Shown here: piece by piece, positions 10,815 through 21,369 of the stretch
Layout: each line of letters begins with the position of its first letter
Position numbering within the stretch: position 1 is the stretch's first letter
Source: Aphelenchoides besseyi
Taxonomy: Eukaryota > Nematoda > Chromadorea > Rhabditida > Aphelenchoididae
Direction of reading: 5' to 3'
Assembly (NCBI GenBank): GCA_024699855.1
Contig: JAMPIQ010000003.1
Coordinates: 3,534,001-3,598,000, forward strand
DNA length: 64,000 nt
Program-made: the position numbers and the translations under genes
Notes under the pieces: model-generated
Database searches by the model: none
What the model was told of the DNA's origin: nothing
What the model saw: only the letters and a program-made list of their open reading frames with translations

Positions 10815-11438
10815 AACAACATTTCAGATATACAAACATTATAAGGTGATTAAAAATATTAGCGCTGACTATTCGGAATTACGCGTAAATAGGTGACAGG
10901 AAAGTGACTGTTGATTACCGAGACATAGAATAATCGTATTATAGTGGACGAAAGGCTTCAAATATTAACACCCTTAAGGCCGATCAGAAACGAAATATCA
11001 CTAAACAAGAAAGTGGACAAGTTCGATGAACTCGTTTGTTCGAGTTCTCGAATAAACCAACTTGTTTGCGGAAGATGCCATCAAAGGCGCGTATATGGTT
11101 ATTATACTCAATAGTTATACAAACAAGTGTCAACTGAGTTAAATGAGCAGTCGTAAGCGTTTCTTTGCTAATTACAGAAATAAACACAGAAGTCTGTTGA
11201 TCATGATTTAATTTTCGAATAAACGTTAAACGCAGAATTTACGTTAAACGCAAGAATGAACGTTAGTTGGGTAATAAAATACATAAGTGATGAGTACATT
11301 GACGAGGAATAATTCGAACAGGGGAAACAGTAAAAAGGTGAGGGTTATTGAAGTGAAATAAAAGAAATAAGAGTAATTGGGAACATAATTGAGATTTAAC
11401 GAATAGATTTTGTATCACAAATAAACACGTATTATTCC
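10815..11438. other. intergenic, no gene seen
   Basis: AT-rich spacer between the unrecognised gene and the CCCH gene. Open frames here are short and lack splice-supported continuity. The stretch from 11410 to 11438 includes AATAAA-like sequence on both strands (ATAAACACG at 11421), possibly the 3' end of the CCCH gene. Confidence 0.5.
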
Positions 11439-12308
11439 TTAGGCCCAAAGGAATTTGACCATCGATTCGGCAGCTTCGTTGAATTGGAACGATGAACTGA
11501 AACAACACGATCAGTCGATTATGTGCAGCTGGAACTCACTCAAGAGGCGCAGATCCATCGACTTGTCCTTGATAGTGAGCAGTGATTGCAGCAGATGGCG
11601 GACCACAACGCGACATTGCCATCAATTGCAATTTCGAGTATTCGAACTCCACAGCCGCCGGTACTGGCGGAGTCCAATTTGGCGAAATGTAATTCGAGAT
11701 GGCGGTTGTAGTCACGTTGGTGGGTTGAGGATGAATGAACAAACAGCGGCTCCCATACGGACAGATACCCGTGGTTGTGTACTTGTCGCACATTTTGGTT
11801 TTGTATTTGTGGTTATTGCGTTGTTGAAAACTGAAAGTTCGAGGACTATAACTCTCGACTTGATCCAATTGCTTACCGAACTGGCCGCAATTCCTGTTCT
11901 CCGTGAGCAAATTTACAATTTTCACCAAACGAGCACATTGTCGATTCCAACCACGCTTGGCACATCACAGTCTTGTAGGTGTCCGGTCGCGACGACTTCT
12001 TCTGATAACCTTGAATGTGATTACCAATCGCGTTCTGAACTCGAGTGCTGAAAGAGAATTGTCATATCGAAACATTTGAATGTCCTTAAAACTTACTTTT
12101 TAACATCTGGATTAATGTATTGAGTCAGATCAGAAAGCGGAGCCGCGGCATTCTGAGACATAGAGAACGGCGAAACTATGTACGTGTTCTCAACCGAATT
12201 CGAGCCGGTGGATCCGCCAAACACTGAAGCGGGCCGTGAGTTGCTGAACACGGACGCCGGTCGAGAGCTGCTGAAGACTGAAGCTGGACGAGAACTGTTC
12301 TCCGACAT
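11439..12308 (-). CDS. tandem CCCH (TIS11-type) zinc-finger RNA-binding protein
   Basis: TIS11-type proteins bind AU-rich RNA. In nematodes many (OMA, POS-1, MEX families) control maternal mRNAs in germ line and early embryo. Proposed exons are 12308-12097, 12047-11877, 11830-11540 and 11496-11439. Finger 1 is YKTVMCQAW then CSFGENC and KFAH, followed by the classic ELRP lead-out. Finger 2 is YKTKMCDKYTTTGICPYGSRC with LFIH. Spacing is C-x8-C-x5-C-x3-H in the second finger and similar in the first. The N-terminus carries three near-tandem copies of SRPASVFSx. The last exon adds FQFNEAAESMVKFLWA before the TAA. TTTTCAG about 10 nt before the ATG looks like a trans-splice acceptor. Which germline paralogue this is cannot be told from the fingers alone. 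Confidence 0.88.
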
Positions 12309-12319
12309 CGCTGCTGAAA

Positions 12320-15300
12320 ACCGAAATCATAAGATCAATGAGACGAAATGTTCAACACGACTCAAAACGTTCAGTTGACCGATGATGATCGAACACGCAA
12401 ACGAGTTGAGTCCACGAAAGTGAAGAGGAAAATTAAGAGTAGTCGGTTTCTAATCGCATCATCGACTACGTTTTATACGAGCATAAGCGATTACGAATCT
12501 ATTCATTTTGGCCCAATGAACAAACAATCCTACGAAGTTTGAGGGTCACAGCAATTTCGCGAACAAACACAACGAATAAGCTAACGAAAATCCGACACGA
12601 TACAACGACCAGCCGAGTTCGAATTCCGCAGTTCGATTTCACGAAACGTGATTGTTTCCCATCGACCCAAAACTCGGACCGTTGAAACGAAACGGATAAG
12701 AAGGAAAACAGTCGAAACGCAGGGGAGAATTTCCGCCTTGTGAACCACAACAGTTTTCATCGTTTCGATCTGCCGCCTTTGACCTCTCGGCGCGCAATCG
12801 ACGGCGCGAAGAACAAATTTTTCTTCTTCCTCACTTTCGATCGTCGGTTTCGAGGAAATCGACTTTTGAATCTGCAGGTCGCGGATTTCACTCTTCAAAA
12901 ACGTGCGGTCGAACGAGATCGCGGTTGCAATTCAAATCGACATCAATCAACCGCAAAAGACACGCCGAAAAGCGTAATCACAAACGAGTCCCGATGGTAA
13001 CTCGAAGACGAGCGGATCAAAAAAGTGTTCTCACGTAAAATTGGTTGAAAGGGCAAGACAATCGACTCACTTCACGACGTTGTCCGTTGCATCAACAGCA
13101 ACGTAATTAACAACGAGGCGGATCGGGACGGCAATCGTCTTCGCCCACTTTCACTCCGCGGCGATTCACTTCTCATCATCGACAAAGATGACTTCTCTCT
13201 TTCTCTCTTCATTACAGCCCGAGGGCATAAAGAGCACGAAGGCCCGTTCGACAGCGACGTAACGCGGAGGATCGACGAGTGTGCTCATCGGACTACAAGC
13301 CGTGAGTCTAATTCGTCAATCGAGTGACTTGAAGCACATCGCGAACAATCAAGTCCAACAACACAACAAGAATCATGTCCGTCGATGGAAATCCACGCTC
13401 GAGATGTTGCAATCGTTGCGCTCTCGCTTCCCCACTTGACTTTCACTCCTGCGATTTGGAACACAAAGGCGGGATTCGCGAACTGCTGCGCATCTTCGCG
13501 CCTCCGGCTATGCGGTCCCACGAAAGTCACTTTTGTTAATGGAAAGGCGAGAAATCGAGGTCGCGGAACGAGATGATGAAGCAAAAGACTTCCAATAGCG
13601 ACATAACAACCGAAGCGCCAATGAAATCAATCGACCGAAAACCCTCTGACCATCCATAGGAAGAGGCCTAAAAGCGTGTAGCCCTAAAGATTCACATGTT
13701 TACGAATTTTCTCAAAAATCGATGATCTGCTTACGCCGCAGTCTCAATGGCGTACAGACGCATTGTCGACAGGAAAACAAAAAACTGCCGAGTCGTTTTG
13801 CACGAACGCGCGAAACTGCGTCGTTCGATTTGAAGACAAGAATAACGATAAGGTCGCTAAAAAGTGGACGTTTCTGAGGCGATGATTGTGCCGTTGCGCG
13901 TGTGAAAAAAGACCCTCAAACTCCGTTCCACCTGCATTTACCGCACTTGGAACGCGACAGAATCGCGGATGTTGTTGTTCAAACATGCATGCGAATTAAA
14001 TAGACGAGAATTGACGCAATCAACGTGAGGATTCGGAAAAAGAACTCAAATTTGCACACGAACACAAAAAACATCTCTCGACTTGCGGTGCAAACAAATC
14101 ACCTGCAAAACGTTCAAATCTCCGCATCTATGATCACAACGTGTAACGGCACCGAAAAGGCAAAACTGAGGCGAAAGCAGTTAAATTCAAGCCTTTGGCG
14201 ATGAAACTGCGTGATCCGGTTTTTTGCTTCGCGCACCGCGGGAATCTTCTCAACCCGGTTGTTCATCTCTTGCCCCCGGCTATCGCTTTGACCTCGCCAA
14301 CGGCAATCAAGCGACATGTTTAGTGAAAACAAAGCGAAGAGTGGACAGTGATTTGATAGGCGCGAAGATGGCACGTGGCTGAGGATCGGTTAATGACCTT
14401 TCACTCACAGATTGAAACATGCGATCTAATCAAAAAAGCAATTTCTTCGACTGCCATTCTGGCAAAAGAAAAAACAGATCACACTCCGTCTTCGACGTTC
14501 AATCGCGAAATGAACGAAATGAACAGAAACAGCAGTCGAATGGGCAACAGTCTCTTCTTGCTCACCAACTTTTAACAAGATGAGAGCAATGAATCAACGG
14601 CATCGGAGGTTCATCTCGCTGCTCATAACCCAAACAACAACAAGCCCTCGATTCGCTCGAACAAACAAAACCGCTCACTCGAAGTGGCAAGATATTTGAT
14701 TTCGCTTCTGTTTCTCTAATAATCACTCCCCGTCTCCCGGTGTTATTGTTGTCACTTGGCGTTCAAATTTGTGGACCAAACCAAAAGCCCCGTCCGCATT
14801 TCCACAACCCTCGCCAATTCATTGCACAATTGATCGCTTGGTTGACGTGTGCGCTCGTCCAACAACAAAAACTCAAGTAAATGACGACAAAGAGAAGCGT
14901 CAAGTATTATGTCACGTAAGAACAAAACAATCGCATAGAATAAAAGTTGTTTCCGCTGCTAATGAACAACGTACTGAGCTCGTGAGTGCAATTGGCTTGT
15001 CTCATGAATTGGCTTCTGGAGATCCTCCATCAAACACAATGGAGTACATAAACTGCGCATCATCCAAAAATTCATTCGTTCGCGGATTCAAACGCCCACG
15101 ATCGTTTTCGAAAACCGAATCGCTTTCGGTCAAGAGTCCCGACCTTAACGGACAATGAAAACAGCGAGCGAACTCGTTCCAGTGCTTCAGACGAAAGTTG
15201 CGCCTCCCAGTCTCCTGGATTCAAACGGTAACTTTCACGAGGTCATCTCATCAAATAAAACGAATTGAACAATCAAAAAACGAACCGAACACCACGCACT

Positions 15301-16200
15301 TGTTCTTTTGTTCTATGAAATCAAACAAATTCCAGTACTACTGACGTTGAACTTTTGCAAAACTTAACGTCACTTCCCTTCAAAAAAAATTCAACGAACA
15401 TTCAGAGTGTTTAGAACTTGGAAAGCAGATTTTACAGAAAACTGTTGTTTCTTCATCACAACTTCTTTCCTTCAAATCCACAGCTGCAGTCGGCTTCCGG
15501 TTCAACAAAAGCGAAGTTCAACTGCATTTCGATTTAACTTTTCTGTCCCATCAACAATACAAGAGTTGCCGTTGTGTGCAACACTAACAGCTGATTAAAC
15601 ACTTCGATTCAAAGGGTTAAATTGGACTCTTTGTTTCAGTTCGCATTTGTTCAATTGATCACTTAAATGGAAACTTCTGTTATTCGAAATAAACCTCGGA
15701 AACGGATCCATCCATTGCAGTAAACTAATCAAAACAAATTCAAACGTAGAAACTAGTGTAAATGTCCAATTCCAATCATCGTTTTGATCGTTCACATGAT
15801 GACCGTTTAAGTCAGTTACTCCAATTCGTTTGACTTTGAATTTTGTATCACAGTTTCGAAGTGAATTCGAATTCACAGACATTGGAACTTTTGTTTGCCC
15901 TGAGGACTCGATGGCTTTCGATCGTAAATGCATGGAAATTGGTTTGTGTTACTGTGCACTTTACACACCTACAATTGTCATCTTCTTTTCTTTGGCATCC
16001 AAATATTTGCATCAGCTGATTTCCTTTCAAACATTTGTTGTTGGGCGGAGAAAAGAAATGGCTCGCAGTCTTTGCGCAATTCCGTCTGGTCGATCGACGG
16101 CCCGTCGTCTACGACTAGGCGCAAAAACGGTTCCAGTTTTTAAATATGATGAAGTGCTGGAATTCTTAACTATTCGATTGCCAATTTACATTTTCTTTTT
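12320..16200. other. long intergenic region, no convincing gene
   Basis: About 3.9 kb separates the CCCH gene from the TAZ gene. Open frames up to 129 codons exist on both strands (for example 14769-15158 on +), but I found no recognisable domain and no chain of exons. The stretch 12.6-14.4 kb is locally rich in CG-containing words compared with its surroundings, and purine/pyrimidine tracts occur near 13190 (TCTCTCTTTCTCTC). It may hold promoters for the flanking divergent genes or unrecognised exons of the downstream gene. An ATG-led stretch at 15911-15940 precedes a GT and could be a 5' exon of the TAZ gene. Confidence 0.4.
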
Positions 16201-16222
16201 TTTCAGGTGCCGTCTAATCATC

Positions 16223-16785
16223 ATGACTCAACTTCCCGTATTAACAGCGGAAGAGTGTGAAAAGTGTCTTCGAGTACTCGAAATCACTCTTCAATGTAAG
16301 GCCATTGAACGTCGTTTGTCTCTGAAAAAACATATGGCTTTCTTGGTTCATGTACAGTTGTGTCGACAACGTCATGTAAGTTCGAGAAATAAACTAATAA
16401 CTTTCGTCTAGAATAATAACTGTTCGATTCAGTATTGCAATCGCGCCAAAAGACTTCTCGGACACTCGATCAACTGCACAGAAACGAATTGCGGAATCAG
16501 ACTTTGTTTCGAATTTCGTCGACTTATTGCTCACTATGACTCATGTTTCGATTGTCTGATCTGTTCTTATGCTCGAGAGATGAACAGCGACGCATATTTT
16601 GTTTTGAAACCGACTCCGTTGTTCACTCCGGATTCCTCGCAATTTGACTCCTCAGCTTTCGCCAACAGTCAAACGTCAACCACTCGTAAGTGACTTGCAG
16701 TCAGATTACCGCTTAACGTTTCATACTTTCAGCGGTTCATTCAACTTACACAATGGAAACGAGCATCAATCAGGGTTTTACTTGA
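16223..16785 (+). CDS. small TAZ-type zinc-finger protein
   Basis: TAZ domains of CBP/p300 are zinc-stabilised helical bundles that bind transcription-factor activation domains. Exons are 16223-16375, 16412-16685 and 16733-16785, giving about 159 residues. From residue 28 the pattern follows TAZ2: ERRLSLKKHMAFLVHVQLC, RHNNNCSIQYCNRAKRLLGH, INCTETNCGIRLCFEFRRLI and AHYDSCFDCLIC. The repeated H/C-C-C zinc ligands are in place. The remainder is a serine/threonine-rich tail. No acetyltransferase, bromodomain or KIX sequence is nearby, so this is a stand-alone TAZ protein and not a CBP fragment in the usual order. A pyrimidine tract ending in TTTTTTTCAG lies 17 nt before the ATG, a good trans-splice acceptor, and AATAAA follows at about 16845. 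Confidence 0.8.
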
Positions 16786-16859
16786 ATCTCGGAGAAACAA
16801 AGTGATCAAAAGTTTTATTGTCTTTCTCATTTCGCATTTGTGGAATAAATATTCGGTCT

Positions 16860-17830
16860 TTTGATGGAATTCGTACAACATTAAAGTTGTATTCTCACGG
16901 GTTGAATAACCATTAGGTCATTCAAAGACATAAAACTCTTCGGGTATTGTGAGGTCCTAAAACGCCACACGAATAGTCAATAGGTAATGACTGCAAGGGA
17001 ATTGGCGCCATCTGTTCAGCAGGTGACTTTTTCAAGAACAAAAGAAATGCAAATATACTCCCGGATCAATAACATTACTCTTTCCTGTAAACACTTTGTT
17101 TCTAAGAAATGCCGCTTCGCTTCTGTTTTCACACGATCGATTAAGTAGATTTCTGTCTTTGATGAGATCAAAGACGGGAAATGAAACCGATTGATAAATT
17201 TCGGGTTGAACTGCTCGTTAAATCGTGTTCCGTGTGTTTTTTTATCGAAAATTTCATGTTTCTCAACTTGGCATTAAGAGGCCAACTTATGTTGACAAGA
17301 AGAATTTGTCGTAACTGTCGATAATTCACAGCTTAACTCCGGTTAAGAGATTCAGAAGTTGGCTTTTTGTCCTCACAATTCGAATCAATTCACTATGACC
17401 TACGTGCCAAGTGGATCAACAGTTACAAGGTGTCAAACTTATTTCCATTTATGCATTAAATACGTCAGTCAGTTCAATGATCTTCTATTCGAGAAGACTG
17501 ATGTTGGAATTTCACCCTAAAAGCACACTAACTCTGTAGTCGGCTTGTGTATTTGACGTTCATTACTGTCATTCTCTCAGAAAATACCTACGCACTGGAA
17601 AACATTTTAAGTCGTTCGCTGCATTCAATCAGCCGATTCCGACAATTGACCGTTGGCTAAGGCGCAAAAGCCATTAAAAAGAAAAAAACATAAGGTCAAG
17701 TTGATGCAATAGAGACCGCCGGTAACCTAGCAATCAACATTCAAAAATAACAGATCGTTTCGTTTCAATAATTAGCGAAAATAAATCAACCAGAATTTCG
17801 ATTTAATGTGGAAATTTCGTTTTGATTCAA
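16860..17830. other. intergenic, no gene seen
   Basis: About 1 kb with no open frame above roughly 60 codons and no recognisable RNA gene. AATAAA at 17779-17784 is unpaired with any gene model. Confidence 0.5.
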
Positions 17831-17844
17831 GCTAATGAACAGAG

Positions 17845-18284
17845 ATGAAGCCACGAACATGGGTCTCAATTTACGCTTTGATTCTATCGAGCGTCGTATT
17901 GGCCGATTTACCATCACGTTATCGAGCTTGTTGTTTGCATTGTGCTATTCAATTCATCGCTCAAATGTGTCCAACGACCTGTGGCAATTGTTCGCAAACA
18001 TTCGGACGAGTGAGTTTTGTATAACGTACATGATATTAAACAGTTTTTAGACCTACAACGACAACCTAAAAACAGTCGTGCATGGTTGGAATCGCACACG
18101 GGGCACAAAGTGGCAAAGTGCCACGTTGATTTTGTTAATTCTCAACAATAGACATTTTACCATTGAAGCTATGATATCGCGTCGAAGGCGAAGGAAATTG
18201 TTCGCGCGGCCGACGAGTCCAACTCCGTACATCCCTCTCTTGTTCGCCGTTCTAATTTGTTTTAAACTTTGTTTTTTCTTCTAA
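17845..18284 (+). CDS. putative small secreted protein with ShK-like cysteine pattern
   Basis: An ATG at 17845 opens a frame with a clear signal peptide (MKPRTWVSIYALILSSVVLA). A short domain with six cysteines follows, ending in MCPTTCGNC, the hallmark end of ShK/SXC domains, which are common in nematode secreted proteins. The first half of the domain is compressed: cysteines lie at CC..HC, and the usual spacing before them is absent. The exon ends at about 18008 (CGA then GTGAGT), with an acceptor at about 18050 (TTTTTAG). The following frame runs to 18284 and ends in a lysine/arginine stretch and a hydrophobic tail, but that second exon is less certain. Role unknown. ShK domains occur in channel-blocking peptides and also in structural and enzymatic secreted proteins. 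Confidence 0.45.
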
Positions 18285-18289
18285 ACGTC

Positions 18290-19120
18290 CACTATTTTCA
18301 CTATTGACCAACCGATCATTTCGCACATCGCCGTTGTTGTTTTCTTTTGCCATTTCCAACCGCCAACTCCTCTTCTGTTGCCCCTCTTTTGTTGCGATCT
18401 GACTGTCGTCCGATGACGTTCAGTCGTCATTTCTTGCTGTTTGGTCGACAGTCGAATGAAATCGACCGCGCGGACTACCCTACTCTTTTCGTTGGCTTAA
18501 AGTTTATGAATGTTTAAGTTTTTCGGAAATCTTTTCTTAAAATTCCTTTTGTTCTGTTTGTTCGTTAATCGTTTATTTCGTGATAGTTTTTTGTCGGGTT
18601 TATTATTAACCCAAGTTGAGATACCGAACAAACATCTCTTTGTTACTACGGGTAAGTCACAGCGGAAACTAAGGGCGGCAGTGAATAGAACTGCAAAAGA
18701 ATCGCTTTCTATTGACGCTTCAACTTCTCTTTACAAGTCGAAAACTTCACAGTGCACTGACCGATCACGGAAGTTGAATGATAAGAATTGCGACGAGGAA
18801 ATGAAGTGGTTGAGAGCAAATTGGTTTAGAATATAAGATTCAAAGTCATACAATCAATCTTTCATCGAACGGAAGATCTAATCTTAGAACGCTTCTGTAA
18901 AGCCTTGAACATCACAACGATCATATTTTTAGTTCGCGTCACTGTTGTTGTCAATGTTTCTCAAACCGCCAAGAATCAGATTAGTTAAAACAACAAGACT
19001 TAGCTTCTCTTTGCTAAAATTATCGTGTAATTGCGTTTTTTACAGAAAATACACAAAGCTGTTGAACTCCAACAAAAACTCTTAGTTTCTACAGACCAAT
19101 TACAAATTTGCAAATTTGAT
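18290..19120. other. intergenic with one unsupported ORF
   Basis: A plus-strand frame at 18510-18836 (108 codons) has a hydrophobic start and a lysine/serine-rich end (QRKLRAAVNRTAKESLS). It matches nothing I know and has no splice support. The string at 18599-18624 resembles a nematode spliced leader sequence but lacks the rest of an SL RNA gene (see findings). Confidence 0.3.
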
Positions 19121-19125
19121 CCAAC

Positions 19126-19140
19126 TTTATATAAAAGGGG
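19126..19140 (+). promoter_or_regulatory. TATA-like element
   Basis: TTATATAAAAGGGG is a good TATA-box match about 25-35 nt upstream of the first candidate leader of the RPA-like gene. It is supported by position and sequence only. Confidence 0.4.
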
Positions 19141-19702
19141 TATGGTCGTAGTCAGCGGTGAGATCTCGAGAATGCGTCGACGGATTTTGATGCGGTTTTA
19201 TTTAAAATGATCAGTACGTCGAGTTATTGGCGGCAAACGCAAATTGGGCCATGGAAATTATCGGCGTGCGAAGATACGAAATGGGTATGCGTTTAGCGAA
19301 AACTGAACTGAAAAGCGGTGCGTTTATGCGAATTGGAGTTGTTCAAACTATGAAATTAGCAATACGAAATTAAGTAAATGCAAGAATTGCACAACTGCGC
19401 AGCGACATGAAATCTTAAACGTCTATGCGTTTTGTTAAACTCAATTGCAATGTATGCGATATTAATGTTCCCCAATTGTGAAATACAGCTTTTGGCAAGT
19501 AAATGTTCGTTTGTTAGCGCGCAGCACGGCTTTTGGTCATATTCAGGCTTATACAGCCATCAGCTATCAAGCATTGAATCACGCAAAGTTTCAGTCGAAT
19601 GAATACATTGAGCACTTTTATTTGAGACTTTTACTTTCTGTCTTTTGTCTATCTAATAAATCGGACATTTCAATCAAAAACTTCTGTTTCCTTTCTCCTA
19701 AA

Positions 19703-20359
19703 ATGAATCGAGTAAAGTTTGTTTGTCACAAATTTTATAGGCAAGTCAGATTGCACGTGACTGCGACTTCTGGAACTCGAATCGTCGGAACGAATCAACT
19801 CCGCGTTTTGTCTATCGTTGGAACCAACAACACAAATAGTTCGGTTATGGTTGAAGCGTGGCGTGAAGATGCCGAGCGCTTTCTATCTGTTGCGCGTTTT
19901 GGTTATGACGTCACATTTACTGGAGTACGAGTCGGAGAAGTGAATCCTAGCTTTAATAGCGGCAACCTCCCATTCAAATTGGTGTTTAACCGTTACTCAC
20001 AAGCGTTGTTGGTTTGTCTGCATGCTTTGAACGAAGTGAATTCGGCCACTAAGCATCTACGTGATTCGCGCACTGTTGTTGGACGTTTTGAATCGGTTGC
20101 TTACGTGAAAACTGTTCCAATGATGATGAATGGATATCTCGCTGGTTACGTCGCGATGGAAAATGTTGCAGCACCAATTCGTCTGACATTGATGCCTCAT
20201 GATTTAACGATCGGAACAGAGATGAAGTTCGTCGGTCAATGGCGTGATGTGCATATTGAAGTGGAGCGCTACAATTTGACTAATCAGTCTATCGTACGTA
20301 AATCACCTGTGTTACGTTCATTCCGCATGCCAAACCGTCGACGACAACATGGTGCGTAG
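19703..20359 (+). CDS. RPA-like single-stranded DNA-binding OB-fold protein
   Basis: The frame from ATG 19703 to TAG 20359 encodes 218 residues. The stretch from about residue 18 to 110 follows the DNA-binding OB fold of replication protein A large subunit: RQVRLHVTATSGTRIVG, SVMVEAWREDAERFLSV, GYDVTFTGVRVGEVNPSF and PFKLVFNRYS correspond to the RPA pattern A..F...D.F...+..G..Y...G.+...N..F....+.L.F. Only one OB fold is present, against four in RPA1, so this is a reduced paralogue. The second half is less typical and ends in an arginine-rich tail. ATAG just after the proposed start could instead be a splice acceptor joining upstream exons (open frame continues back to 19478). The mariner element begins 54 bp after the stop, and the likely AATAAA signal is on its far side at 29933. 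Confidence 0.6.
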   Translation: MNRVKFVCHKFYRQVRLHVTATSGTRIVGTNQLRVLSIVGTNNTNSSVMVEAWREDAERFLSVARFGYDVTFTGVRVGEVNPSFNSGNLPFKLVFNRYSQALLVCLHALNEVNSATKHLRDSRTVVGRFESVAYVKTVPMMMNGYLAGYVAMENVAAPIRLTLMPHDLTIGTEMKFVGQWRDVHIEVERYNLTNQSIVRKSPVLRSFRMPNRRRQHGA

Positions 20360-20412
20360 TGTCGTCACGAGTCGTGGATTATACTGATTAGTTTATTTAA
20401 TGATGTGTGCTA

Positions 20413-20604
20413 TGGTCCTGAGCAATTAAAAATGCACCGACTGATTTCGATGTTTTCTTGGTCCTACGCTCTTCGTTGTGAGTGTTTCTGGTGCGAAATT
20501 CGACGATGAGTCGATTGAGCACAAAAAAATCGTATGTTTATAACTTAGTTTTTGAGAAAAATCGATTTTATTGAAATTGGACGTGCAACTAAAACTGCAC
20601 CAAA
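20413..20604 (+). repeat. left terminal inverted repeat of mariner element 1
   Basis: 192 bp, matched in reverse at 29718-29909. Starts TGGTCCTGAG and ends near GCACCAAA. I count one clear mismatch near the outer end (CACCGACTG against CACTGACTG) and another near the inner end (GGACGTGC against GGATGTGC). Confidence 0.95.
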
Positions 20605-20694
20605 TGTTTGGATCCATATTTTTCACGTGTTTTTTCGTGATTTAGGTTGTATTTAAATTCGTTTGGTAGGAAATTTCTTCTAGATTCTTCCAAG

Positions 20695-21030
20695 ATGCTC
20701 ACAGATGAACAACGTCAACGAATTCGCAACCTGTACGTCAAACTTGGAACTATGGACGAGGTGGTCACAAAAACCGGTCATTCTAAGCACACAGTCTATA
20801 ACGTACTTCACAATGTACCTAGAAAACAGCGAAAGAATCCTCCAATTCAAAAAATGATTTCAAAACGCAATGGTCAACGAATTCTGAGTTTTATCCGACG
20901 TGAACGTCAGAAGAATCATTTGGTCAATTCGACAATCATCAAAGATCACTTCCAATTAGACTGTTCTGTATGGACCATCCAACGATTTTTGAAAGATCAC
21001 AACGTGAGTTACGAAATTGCCCAGAAGAAA
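20695..21030 (+). pseudogene. mariner element 1 transposase, N-terminal 112 codons
   Basis: From ATG 20695 the frame gives a paired helix-turn-helix DNA-binding region: DEQRQRIRNLYVKLG and HSKHTVYNVLHNVPRK, then a second region with IQRFLKDHNVSYEIAQKK. The last codon ends exactly at 21030, where the LTR of the nested retrotransposon starts. The remaining part resumes in the same phase at 29019, after the 5-bp duplication AGAAA. No other lesion was seen in this half. Confidence 0.9.
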
Positions 21031-21209
21031 TGTTCTATTCTTCGATAACAGACGGGTTTATTAGACACTAAATAGATAACAACGAACACCAACTGGTCAT
21101 CGGGGAGCGGGGGAGGCGGAGGTAAACCGCGGAATGCCAAGGCGATCGCGTAGGGAGCGAGCGGCAGTTGACAACCAATTTCAAGGGCTTAACCGCTAGG
21201 ATCAGGACA
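21031..21209 (-). repeat. 3' LTR of the Ty3/gypsy element
   Basis: Direct repeat of 25674-25847 (plus GGACA at 29009-29013). A purine-rich tract (AAGGGAGGA on the minus strand, about 21210-21222) adjoins it and is the likely polypurine primer. Confidence 0.93.
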
Positions 21210-21369
21210 ATCCTCCCTTACTGACAAGAAGGAGGTGGAGGGGAAAGTGGAGAGCAAAATAATAAACGGAAAATGGACAAATTCACAGTTGACAAGTTCA
21301 GTAACAACAACAAGATGAGGAGGGATAGGACAGTCGAACGGGTTTGCTTCGGTGAGTGTTCCAGTCGCA

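Noticed and set aside
11455..12051. 198-codon plus-strand frame over the CCCH gene
   Set aside because: Antisense to the two zinc fingers, which fix the coding strand as minus.
14769..15158. 129-codon plus-strand frame in the 12-16 kb spacer
   Set aside because: No domain, no signal peptide, no supporting splice sites; composition looks non-coding.
15830..16411. 193-codon plus-strand frame leading into the TAZ gene
   Set aside because: The stretch before 16223 is low-complexity and hydrophobic in patches, and a strong acceptor lies just before the ATG at 16223; only the last part is TAZ coding.
18599..18624. SL RNA gene
   Set aside because: Only the leader-like string is present; no donor directly after it and no Sm-binding site. 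Kept as a low-interest finding, not annotated as an RNA gene.
20426..20626. 66-codon minus-strand ORF inside the mariner 1 inverted repeat
   Set aside because: Part of the 192-bp terminal repeat; open by chance.
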